From positions 62,001 to 126,000 of the forward strand of contig NZ_OLMK01000073.1 of the NCBI RefSeq assembly GCF_900290235.1: a stretch of 64,000 nucleotides of DNA. The letters run 5' to 3'. Shown here piece after piece: positions 15,328-22,505 of the stretch. How positions within the stretch are numbered: the first letter of the stretch is position 1; every line of letters begins with the position of its first letter. Below the pieces are notes generated by a model, which saw only the letters and a list, made by a program, of their open reading frames with translations, was not told where the DNA came from and ran no database searches. The translations under genes were made by a program, and so were the position numbers. The stretch is from Streptomyces sp. MA5143a. Lineage in GTDB: Bacteria > Actinomycetota > Actinomycetes > Streptomycetales > Streptomycetaceae.

Positions 15328-16366
15328 CCCATAGTTCCTTCGCCTCCGGCTCGTCCGCGACGACCCGGTTGGGGTCGTAGGGGGCGGGGACGACCGGCAT
15401 CATCACCGTCCTCGTCGCGTCGGACGACAGCCCCTTCAGGCTCTGGCCGAGTCGCACCAGATCGGTGAGGGAGCCGAGGCCGGTGTCGGTGGTGAGGCTG
15501 CGCGTGACCGCGTCCGCGGCCCGGTACAGCTCGGCCGGGTCGGTCAGGAGGCTGGTGGCGGCGATCTGGTCGAGCAGGGCCTTCACGAGCTTCTGCTGGA
15601 GCCCGATGCGGCCGAGGTCGCTGCCGTCGCCGATGCCGTGGCGGGTGCGGGCGAGCGCCAGTGCGTGCTTTCCGTCGAGGTGATGGGTGCCCGCCGCGAG
15701 TTTCAGGTGGCTGTCCCCGTCGTCGATGTCCTCGTCCGTGGTGACGGTGACGCCGCCGAGCGCGTCGACCAGTTCGGCGAAGCCCTCGAAGTCGATCTCG
15801 ACGTAGTGGTCCATGCGGACGTGCGTCAGGGACTCGACGGTCTTCACGGCGCAGACGGGGCCGCCCACCGCGTAGGCGCTGTTGAACATCACGTTGTAGG
15901 CGACCGCCGTGGAACCGCCCGACTCCCGCGGGCAGGACGGGCGGGTGACCAGGGTGTCGCGGGGGATGCTGACGACCGTCGCCGCGGTGCGGCCCTCGTC
16001 GATGTGGACGACCATCGCCGTGTCGGAGCGGGCGCCGGAGGTCTCGCCTCCGCCGCCCAGTTCGGCGTTCTCCTTGCCGCTGCGGGAGTCGGAGCCGAGG
16101 ACCAGGATGTTCAGGGCGCCGCTGGGCAGCGGTTCGGCGGCGGTGGAGGCCGAAGGGGCCGTCGTGGGCGCGGTCTTGGGTGGGCGGTCGTCGCCGAGCG
16201 CGCTGTTGATGTCGACGCTTCGGATGTTGTCGTTGAGCCGCCAGAACGCCCAGCCCGCCCCGCAGGCGCCGAGTACGAGGACGCCGGCGAGCGCGCCACC
16301 GGCGATCTTCAGCCAACGCGGCCGTCCGCCCGCGCCCTCGCACTCCTCGTCTTCTTCACCCTTCAC
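15314..16366 (-). CDS. LytR-CpsA-Psr (LCP) family cell-wall glycopolymer ligase
   Basis: 350-residue membrane-anchored LCP protein. The family transfers anionic glycopolymers from lipid carriers to peptidoglycan on the outer face of the membrane. A short acidic/basic cytoplasmic start is followed by one transmembrane segment (about residues 20-43) and a Thr/Ala/Pro linker. The LCP domain runs from about residue 85: NILVLGSDSR, RSDTAMVVHID, VVSIPRDTLV, YNVMFNSAYAVGG, VEIDFEGFAELVDALGGV and LALARTRH with the catalytic-site arginines. It is probably transcribed alone from the 97-bp gap after the xylanase gene. The GTG start has only a weak Shine-Dalgarno. Confidence 0.92.
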   Translation of the reverse strand: MKGEEDEECEGAGGRPRWLKIAGGALAGVLVLGACGAGWAFWRLNDNIRSVDINSALGDDRPPKTAPTTAPSASTAAEPLPSGALNILVLGSDSRSGKENAELGGGGETSGARSDTAMVVHIDEGRTAATVVSIPRDTLVTRPSCPRESGGSTAVAYNVMFNSAYAVGGPVCAVKTVESLTHVRMDHYVEIDFEGFAELVDALGGVTVTTDEDIDDGDSHLKLAAGTHHLDGKHALALARTRHGIGDGSDLGRIGLQQKLVKALLDQIAATSLLTDPAELYRAADAVTRSLTTDTGLGSLTDLVRLGQSLKGLSSDATRTVMMPVVPAPYDPNRVVADEPEAKELWESLR

Positions 16367-16463
16367 ACACAGGAACGTACGTCCGAATTGTTACGAGCGA
16401 GAACTCCTGCGCCCGTTCCTTCGGAAATTCTCATACTTTTCAAAGCGATGCTCGTGTGACCGC

Positions 16464-17852
16464 TCAGCCCAGCGTCACCGTCGGGACCGGATTGCTGCCG
16501 CTCCAGGACGCGTTGAAGCCGAACATCACCGAACCGCCGCTCGGCACGCTCCCGTTCCACGCCGCGTTCGAGCAACTGACCGTCGCCCCGGTCTGGGTGC
16601 AGACCGCGTTCCACACCGTAGTGATGCGCTGGCCCGCCCCGAACGTCCAGTTCGCCCGCCAGGAGGAGAGCGAGGACCCGGCGGCGCAACTGATCGTCAC
16701 ATAACCCGTGAAGCCGGTGTTCCACTGGCTCTGGACGCTGTACGCGGCCGAGCAGCCGGTCGGCGGCGGGGGCTCGGTGACCGTGCCGCCGAGCGCGGAG
16801 ACGATGCCGTAGTAGGCGGGTTTCGGCCGGTAGTTCTCGTCGTACGGGGTGGCCGCGCCCTCGCCGGGGAAGACGTCGGGGATCCAGGAGTCGGAGTCGG
16901 TGAAGCCCCAGACGGTCACTCCGGTGCACCGGGACACGGCCACGCACGCCTTGAACACGGCCTCGTACTCGGTGCGTTGCTGCGCCAGCTTGGCGTCGGT
17001 GGCGGGCGTCTGCATCCGGATGTCGAGTTCCGTGATGGCGACGTCCAGGCCCAGGTCGGCGAAGCGCTGGATGTTCTGCTGGAAGGTCGAGGGGACCTGA
17101 CCGAGGATCAGATGGGCCTGGAGACCGACCCCGTCGATCGGGACACCGCGCGCCTTGAGGTCCTTGACCAGGTTGTACAGGGCCGTGGACTTCGCGTTGA
17201 CGCCCTCGACGTTGTAGTCGTTGATGTAGAGCTTCGCGGCCGGGTCGGCGGCGCGGGCGGCGGTCAGGGCCTGGGCGATGTAGTCGGCGCCGAGGCCGTT
17301 GTACCAGAGGGTCGGGCGGAAGGTGCCGTCCTCGTTGAACGGCTCGTTCACCACGTCCCAGGCGGCGAGGCGGCCCTTGTAGCGGCCCACTTCGAGCGCG
17401 ATGTGGTCGGTCATCAGCTGGCGGAGCTGGGCGGGCGTCCAGGTGCCGTTGTCCAGCCAGTTCGGGTTCTGGCTGTGCCAGACGAGGGTGTGGCCGCGTA
17501 CGTCCTGGTCGTGGGCCTCGGCGAAGTCGACGATCTGGTCGGCCTCGGTCCAGTTGAAGTTGCCGCGGCTGGGCTCGACGGAGCCCCACTTCATGGCGTT
17601 GCCGGGGGTGAGCCAATTGAACTCCCGGCCGGCGAGGTCACCGTAGGTGCCGGTGAGCTTGGAGCCGGTCACGGCGGTGCCGATCGCCTTGCCCTTGGCG
17701 GCGGCGAGGTCGCGCAGCGGGGTGTCGGCGGCGTGGGCGGCGGGGGCGGCGACGAGCAGGGCGGTGACCGCGGACACGCCGGTGACCAGGGCGGCGAGGC
17801 GGGCCCCTAAAGACGGGCGCCGGTTTCCGGGGGAGGTTCGGGAGGTTCTCAT
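16464..17852 (-). CDS. secreted GH10 endo-1,4-beta-xylanase with C-terminal CBM2
   Basis: 462-residue secreted xylanase that cuts the beta-1,4-xylan backbone outside the cell. It has an Arg-rich signal peptide with hydrophobic core and AHA-A cleavage near residue 41, a GH10 barrel at about 45-345 with acid/base Glu170 (WDVVNEPF) and nucleophile Glu275 (ITELDI), a Pro-rich linker (EPPPPTG), and a CBM2-type binding module closed by a cysteine pair at about 360-462. The ATG at 17852 has a GGAGG site. That Shine-Dalgarno directly abuts a CGAAANNTTCG operator. Its neighbours, the LacI regulator and the bxl importer operon, complete a xylan-use locus. Confidence 0.97.
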   Translation of the reverse strand: MRTSRTSPGNRRPSLGARLAALVTGVSAVTALLVAAPAAHAADTPLRDLAAAKGKAIGTAVTGSKLTGTYGDLAGREFNWLTPGNAMKWGSVEPSRGNFNWTEADQIVDFAEAHDQDVRGHTLVWHSQNPNWLDNGTWTPAQLRQLMTDHIALEVGRYKGRLAAWDVVNEPFNEDGTFRPTLWYNGLGADYIAQALTAARAADPAAKLYINDYNVEGVNAKSTALYNLVKDLKARGVPIDGVGLQAHLILGQVPSTFQQNIQRFADLGLDVAITELDIRMQTPATDAKLAQQRTEYEAVFKACVAVSRCTGVTVWGFTDSDSWIPDVFPGEGAATPYDENYRPKPAYYGIVSALGGTVTEPPPPTGCSAAYSVQSQWNTGFTGYVTISCAAGSSLSSWRANWTFGAGQRITTVWNAVCTQTGATVSCSNAAWNGSVPSGGSVMFGFNASWSGSNPVPTVTLG

Positions 17853-17863
17853 TGCGGGTGCCT

Positions 17864-17876
17864 CCGAAAGTTTCGG
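17864..17876. promoter_or_regulatory. xylanase operator
   Basis: Perfect palindrome CCGAAAGTTTCGG placed between the promoter and, sharing bases with, the xylanase Shine-Dalgarno. It has the CGAAA-type core known from Streptomyces xylanase genes and shares the CGAAANNTTCG pattern with sites at the bxlE promoter. Confidence 0.8.
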
Positions 17877-17901
17877 TTGTGCATCCGATTGACTGCGGAG
17901 C

Positions 17902-17930
17902 AGTGTGGGGGCGCCCGGAACCCACGTCAA
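17902..17930 (-). promoter_or_regulatory. xylanase promoter
   Basis: On the minus strand, TTGACG, 17 bases, CACACT. The -35 is good, the -10 only moderate. It is placed about 50 bases before the xylanase start. Confidence 0.55.
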
Positions 17931-17999
17931 TACACACGGACCACACGGAACACAGGGCACACCCGCCTCTACGGCACCACGGGGCGACCCGGTGCCGCC

Positions 18000-19061
18000 C
18001 TACGCCTCCGGCGGCACCCCCGTGCTGCTGCGGACGACCAGGCTCGTGGCCAGCTCCACCCTGGTCGCGGACGAGGCGCCGTCCTGTCGCCCGAGGTCCA
18101 GCACCAGCCGGGCCGCGGCCTCGGCCATCTCCATCAGCGGCTGCCGTACGGTCGTCAGCGGCGGCCCCACCCAGCGGGCCACCGGCAGGTCGTCGAACCC
18201 GACCACGCTCAGGTCCTCCGGGATGCGCAGCCCCAGCTCACGGGCGGCCTCGTACAGGCCGAGCGCCTGGAGGTCGTTCCCGGCGAAGACGGCGGTGGGC
18301 CGGTCGGGGCGGCGCAGCAGCTCCAGGCCCAGCCGGTAGCCCGTCTCGTGGTGGAAGTCCCCGGCCCTGATCAGCCCCGGGTCGACGGGCAGCTCGGCGG
18401 TCTCCAGCGCGGCCCGGTAGCCGTCCACACGGGCCCGGCTGCACATCATCCGGGAGGGCCCGGTGATCGCGCCGATGCGGCGGTGGCCCAGCTCGACGAG
18501 GTGCCGGGTGGCGGCAAGGCCGCCCTGCCAGTTGGTGGCGCCGATCGACGGCACGTCGGCGCCGGGGTCGCCCGCCGGGTCCATCACCACGAACGGGATG
18601 GAGCGGCTGGTCAGCAGGGCGCGCTGGGACTCGTCGAGCCCGGACAGGACGAGGACCACGCCGTGCGGGCGGCGGGCGGCGACCTGGTCGGCCCAGGTCC
18701 GGCCGGGGGTGAGCCGGCCCGCGCTCTCGGAGAGCACGACGCTCAGGCCCTCCTCGCGGGCGACGTTCTCGACGCCCCGGATGACCTCCATGGCCCAGGC
18801 GCTCTCCAGCTCGTGGAAGACGAGGTCGATGAGCGGGGACCGGGTCGCCTCGGCGCGCCGGCGCCGGTAGCCGTACTCGCGCAGGAGCTCCTCGACCCGG
18901 GTGCGGGTGGCGGGGGCGACGTCCGCACGGCCGTTGAGCACCTTCGAAACAGTCGGAGCGGAGACGCCGGCCTGACGGGCGATCTCGGCGAGCGTCGCGG
19001 TCTGCGTGGACTGCGACACGCGCGCTCTTGTCTGGGTTTCCTCTGGCTTCGCGGAGTTCAT
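18000..19061 (-). CDS. bxlR: LacI-family regulator of the xylan locus (BxlR-like)
   Basis: 353-residue LacI/GalR repressor. The N-terminal helix-turn-helix with hinge is clear (TLAEIARQAGVSAPTVSKVLNGRADVAPATRTRVEELLREYGY). The sugar-binding core follows (LIDLVFHELESAWAMEVIRGVENVA, SIGATNWQGGLAATRHLVELGHRRIGAITGP, TAVFAGNDLQALGLYEAARELGLRIPEDLSVVGFDDLP). The start at 19061 is chosen for homology; the open frame upstream is poor. It sits between the xylanase and the divergent importer operon, whose promoter regions share CGAAANNTTCG, so it is the probable repressor released by xylo-oligosaccharides. The ligand is inferred from context. Confidence 0.9.
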   Translation of the reverse strand: MNSAKPEETQTRARVSQSTQTATLAEIARQAGVSAPTVSKVLNGRADVAPATRTRVEELLREYGYRRRRAEATRSPLIDLVFHELESAWAMEVIRGVENVAREEGLSVVLSESAGRLTPGRTWADQVAARRPHGVVLVLSGLDESQRALLTSRSIPFVVMDPAGDPGADVPSIGATNWQGGLAATRHLVELGHRRIGAITGPSRMMCSRARVDGYRAALETAELPVDPGLIRAGDFHHETGYRLGLELLRRPDRPTAVFAGNDLQALGLYEAARELGLRIPEDLSVVGFDDLPVARWVGPPLTTVRQPLMEMAEAAARLVLDLGRQDGASSATRVELATSLVVRSSTGVPPEA

Positions 19062-19089
19062 GAGCCGGATCGTATCCCTGCGCGACCTC

Positions 19090-19118
19090 TTGACGAACCC
19101 TTTCGACGGCCATACGTT
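19090..19118 (+). promoter_or_regulatory. bxlE promoter
   Basis: TTGACG, 17 bases, TACGTT: a good vegetative promoter facing bxlE, about 140 bases before its start. Predicted operators overlap the spacer and the start site. Confidence 0.65.
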
Positions 19119-19153
19119 CCCGGAACATTCGAAGAGACACGCGAAACATTCGC
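19094..19153. promoter_or_regulatory. operator cluster at the bxlE promoter
   Basis: Three related dyads: CGAACCCTTTCG (19094-19105, overlapping the -35 and spacer), CGGAACATTCG (19121-19131, at the predicted start site) and GCGAAACATTCGC (19141-19153). The last has perfect 5-bp arms. Together with the 19234-19244 site they match the xylanase operator pattern. Confidence 0.7.
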
Positions 19154-19233
19154 ACCACCGCGTGGCCGCAGGACCCTGCGGACGCGCGCCCCGCACCGCC
19201 GTACCACCCGCACAACCGCACGGCCGATACATC

Positions 19234-19244
19234 CGAAACGTTCG
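19234..19244. promoter_or_regulatory. promoter-distal bxlE operator
   Basis: CGAAACGTTCG, a CGAAANNTTCG match, 16 bases before the bxlE start codon and close to its Shine-Dalgarno. Its position mirrors the xylanase operator. Confidence 0.65.
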
Positions 19245-19260
19245 TGAGAGGTGCTGTCAC

Positions 19261-20595
19261 ATGGAGTCGAACAGAGGGCGGAACGTCAGCAGGCGCTGGT
19301 TCCTCGGCGCCGGTACCGCCTCCCTGGCCACCGCGGGACTCGGCGCGGGCCTCACGGCCTGCGGCTCCGGCAGCTCCGGGGCCGGCGACGGCAAGACGGT
19401 CACCGCGTTCGTCTACGGCGACGACGCGGTGAAGGTCCAGCAGGCCGCCGTCGACCGCTACAACAAGTCGGCCGCCGCCAAGAAGGCCGGCGGCACGATC
19501 AAGCTCCAGAAGGTCCCCGGCTCCGACTACTCCCCCAAGCTCCGCACGGCCATGGGCTCCCCGAGCGCCCCCGACGTGTTCTTCAACTGGGGCGGCGGCT
19601 CCATCAGGACGTACGAGGAGGCCGGCAAGCTCGTCGACCTCACCGACGTCATCGCGGACGACCCCGTCCTCAAGAGCGGCTTCCTGCCGTCCGTGCTGTC
19701 CGCAGGCGACCTCAAGGGCCGCCACTACGGCATCCCGATGCGCGGCATGCAGCCGGTGATCCTCTTCTACAACAAGTCCGTCTTCGCCGAGCACAAGCTC
19801 CAGCCGCCCACCACCTGGGACCAGCTCCTCGACATCAACGCCAAGCTGAAGAAGGCGAAGATCACCCCGTTCGCGCTCGGCGGCTCCGACCTCTGGCCCA
19901 ACCTGATGTGGCTGGAGTACCTCGTCGACCGTCTCGGCGGCCCCGAGGTCTTCAAGCGCATCCAGGACGGCGACTCCGAGGGCTGGGGCGACCCGGCGGT
20001 CCTCAAGGCCGCCGAACTGGTCAAGCAGCTGGTGGACGACGGGGCCTTCGGCTCCAAGTTCACCTCGGTGTCGTACGTCAACGGCGGCGCCCCGGCGGTC
20101 TTCGCCAAGGGCAAGGCGGCCATGCACCTGATGGGTTCCTGGGAGTACTCCACGCAGCTCGGCAAGTTCCCGGACTTCGCCAAGAGCAACCTGGGCTGGG
20201 CCGCGTTCCCGACCGTCGAGGGCGGCACGGGCGACGTCCGCAACGTCGTCGGCAACCCCACCAACTACTGGTCGGTCAACTCCCGTACGAAGAACAAGGA
20301 CGTGGCGATCGGCTTCCTGAAGGAGTGCGCGTCGGAGGCGTACGCCAAGGACCTGGTCGCCAACGGTGACGTCCCGACCACCTCGAACGCGAAGAAGCTC
20401 CTGGCGTCCGCGCCGAACCCCGAGTACGCCACGTTCCAGTACGACCTGGTGGAGAAGGCGCCCGCGTTCACGCTCTCCTGGGACCAGGCGCTCGGCGACG
20501 CGCTCGGCACCAAGATGCACACGGAGATAGGCAAGCTGTTCGCGGGGAAGTCGTCGCCGAGCGAGTTCGTGACCGCCTGCAAGGGGCTGAAGTGA
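19261..20595 (+). CDS. bxlE: xylo-oligosaccharide ABC transporter, substrate-binding lipoprotein
   Basis: 444-residue family 1 extracellular solute-binding protein. The N-terminus has a twin-arginine motif (SRRWFLG), a hydrophobic stretch and a lipobox (LTACGS) near residue 35, so it is probably a Tat-exported lipoprotein on the outer face of the membrane. The body shows typical binding-protein segments (PDVFFNWGGGSIRTYEEAGKLVDLTD, YGIPMRGMQPVILFYNKSVF, GKAAMHLMGSWEYS). Xylo-oligosaccharide specificity is inferred from the neighbouring xylanase and GH3 genes and from resemblance to the S. thermoviolaceus bxlEFGA operon. It is the first gene of the operon; its stop overlaps bxlF. The ATPase is not encoded here, as usual when MsiK is shared. 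Confidence 0.92.
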   Translation: MESNRGRNVSRRWFLGAGTASLATAGLGAGLTACGSGSSGAGDGKTVTAFVYGDDAVKVQQAAVDRYNKSAAAKKAGGTIKLQKVPGSDYSPKLRTAMGSPSAPDVFFNWGGGSIRTYEEAGKLVDLTDVIADDPVLKSGFLPSVLSAGDLKGRHYGIPMRGMQPVILFYNKSVFAEHKLQPPTTWDQLLDINAKLKKAKITPFALGGSDLWPNLMWLEYLVDRLGGPEVFKRIQDGDSEGWGDPAVLKAAELVKQLVDDGAFGSKFTSVSYVNGGAPAVFAKGKAAMHLMGSWEYSTQLGKFPDFAKSNLGWAAFPTVEGGTGDVRNVVGNPTNYWSVNSRTKNKDVAIGFLKECASEAYAKDLVANGDVPTTSNAKKLLASAPNPEYATFQYDLVEKAPAFTLSWDQALGDALGTKMHTEIGKLFAGKSSPSEFVTACKGLK

Positions 20596-21494
20596 CCTCG
20601 ACGGTCCAGAAGACCTCCACGGTCGAGCAGGGGTCCCGGAAGGCGTCGCGGGTGGGCCGCCCGCACGCCGTCTGGGCCCTGCCCGCCGTGCTCTTCTTCA
20701 CCTTCTTCGCCGTCGTGCCGATGGGCCTCGCGCTCTATCTGTCCTTCACCAGCTGGGACGGCCTGGGCGACCCCCGGCCGGTGGGCCTCGACAACTGGAA
20801 GAAGCTGCTCGACGACCCCCGCCTCACCCAGTCGCTGACGCTGACGGTGGTGCTGACCGTGGCCAGCTGGGCGTTCCAGACGGTCGTGGCCCTGCTGCTC
20901 GGCGTGTGGGCGGCGGGCCGCCAGCGCAACCGGGCGGTGCTGTCCGCGATCTTCTTCGTGCCGTTCCTGCTGTCGTCCACGGCCATCGCGATCCTGTTCT
21001 ACGCGCTGCTCGACCCGAACTTCGGCATCATCCAGGCGGACACCCTGGGCTCGCAGAGCGGCGCGTTCCTCGCGATCGTCTTCGTCGGCGGCTGGCAGTT
21101 CATGCCGTTCCACACGCTGATCTACCAGGGCGGGGCCCGCCAGATCCCCGAGGTCCTCTACCAGGCCGCCGCGATCGACGGCGCCGGCCGCTACCGCCAG
21201 TTCTTCTCGATCACGCTCCCGCAGCTGCGGCACACGATCACCACGTCCACGGTCCTGATCGTCGTCGGCTCGCTGACGTACTTCGAGACGGTCCTGATCC
21301 TCACCAAGGGCGGCCCGGGCACGGACACCGCGGTCCTGCCGTACCTGATGTACGAGGCGGGCTTCAAGCAGTACGACTTCGGCTACGCGAGCGCCATCGC
21401 GACGACCCTGGTCATCGCCGCGACGGGCCTCTCGCTCGTCCTCGTGCGGCTGACCGGGTTCGGCTCCATGCGCAGCACCCGCGAAGGGATGTGA
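20592..21494 (+). CDS. bxlF: sugar ABC transporter permease (MalF-type)
   Basis: 300-residue integral membrane permease with six predicted transmembrane helices. The first (WALPAVLFFTFFAVVPMGLALYLSF) starts near residue 28, and the cytoplasmic EAA loop reads YQAAAIDGAGRYRQFFSITLPQLR near residue 195, the site contacting the ATPase. The GTG start overlaps the bxlE stop (GTGA), indicating translational coupling. It pairs with BxlG to form the importer channel. Confidence 0.93.
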   Translation: MTSTVQKTSTVEQGSRKASRVGRPHAVWALPAVLFFTFFAVVPMGLALYLSFTSWDGLGDPRPVGLDNWKKLLDDPRLTQSLTLTVVLTVASWAFQTVVALLLGVWAAGRQRNRAVLSAIFFVPFLLSSTAIAILFYALLDPNFGIIQADTLGSQSGAFLAIVFVGGWQFMPFHTLIYQGGARQIPEVLYQAAAIDGAGRYRQFFSITLPQLRHTITTSTVLIVVGSLTYFETVLILTKGGPGTDTAVLPYLMYEAGFKQYDFGYASAIATTLVIAATGLSLVLVRLTGFGSMRSTREGM

Positions 21495-21498
21495 CGGC

Positions 21499-22404
21499 AT
21501 GTCACACGACACGTTGGCGCGCCCCGCGAAGACCCGGCGGCCGGACGGGGGAGAACCACCGACCGCCGCCCGGCGACGGCGCCACTGGACGCGGCGGGCC
21601 AACCCCGTCGCGGGCCTCGGCGCGTTCGTCTGGCTGGTCATCGTCCTGATCCCGATCTACGCGATGCTGTCGGCCTCCCTCACGAGCGCGGACAAGGCCC
21701 TGACGGGCAATCCGCTCAAGCCGCCCACGGACCCGACGCTCGACAACTACAACACCGTCCTGAGCAGCGGCTTCGGCCATCTGCTGACCAACACGGCGAT
21801 CGTCGCCGTGGCGGTCGTCGGCATCGTCCTCGCCCTGTCCGTCCCGCTCGCGTACGTGGCCGTCCGCACCCGGAACCGCTGGTCGAACGCCGCGTTCCGG
21901 CTGTTCCTCCTCGGCGTGGCGATCCCCGCCCAGGCGGTCGTCGTCCCGCTGTACCTGCTGATCGCGAAGCTCGACCTGTACGACACGCTCCTCGCGGTCA
22001 TCCTGCCGACGGCGGCCTTCGCGATGCCGGTGTCCGTGCTGGTGCTGGTCGGCAGCCTGCGGGACGTCTCGGAGGACCTGTACGAGGCGATGGCCCTGGA
22101 CGGCGCCTCACCCGCACGGATGCTCTTCCAGCTGACGATCCCGCTGGCCAAGGGCGGCATCAGCACCGTGGTGATCTACTCGGCGCTCCAGGCGTGGAAC
22201 GGCTTCCTGTTCCCGCTGATCTTCACCCAGTCCGACGGGCCGCGGGTCCTCACCCTCGGCCTCTTCAACTTCGTCAGCCAGTTCGGCGTCAACATCCCCG
22301 CCGTGCTCGCCTCGGTCGTCCTCTCCGGCATCCCGATCTTCGCCGTCTACCTGGTGGCGCGACGGGCCCTGATCGGCGGGCTGATGGGCGTGGGCGGCAA
22401 GTGA
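21499..22404 (+). CDS. bxlG: sugar ABC transporter permease (MalG-type)
   Basis: 301-residue partner permease. A basic cytoplasmic N-terminus is followed by six predicted membrane helices beginning at about residue 42 (GAFVWLVIVLIPIYAMLSASL). The EAA loop is YEAMALDGASPARMLFQLTIPLAKGG near residue 195. It begins 4 bases after the bxlF stop. With BxlE and BxlF it should import xylo-oligosaccharides released by the secreted xylanase. Confidence 0.93.
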   Translation: MSHDTLARPAKTRRPDGGEPPTAARRRRHWTRRANPVAGLGAFVWLVIVLIPIYAMLSASLTSADKALTGNPLKPPTDPTLDNYNTVLSSGFGHLLTNTAIVAVAVVGIVLALSVPLAYVAVRTRNRWSNAAFRLFLLGVAIPAQAVVVPLYLLIAKLDLYDTLLAVILPTAAFAMPVSVLVLVGSLRDVSEDLYEAMALDGASPARMLFQLTIPLAKGGISTVVIYSALQAWNGFLFPLIFTQSDGPRVLTLGLFNFVSQFGVNIPAVLASVVLSGIPIFAVYLVARRALIGGLMGVGGK

Positions 22405-22505
22405 GCGCGCCCACCGGCCCCGAGCCCCTTCCGCATCCGTGAGCGCTCCCGCTCCCGCGAACCCTTTCCGCACCCCTGAAACTCACCACCACCGACAGGA
22501 GTTTC

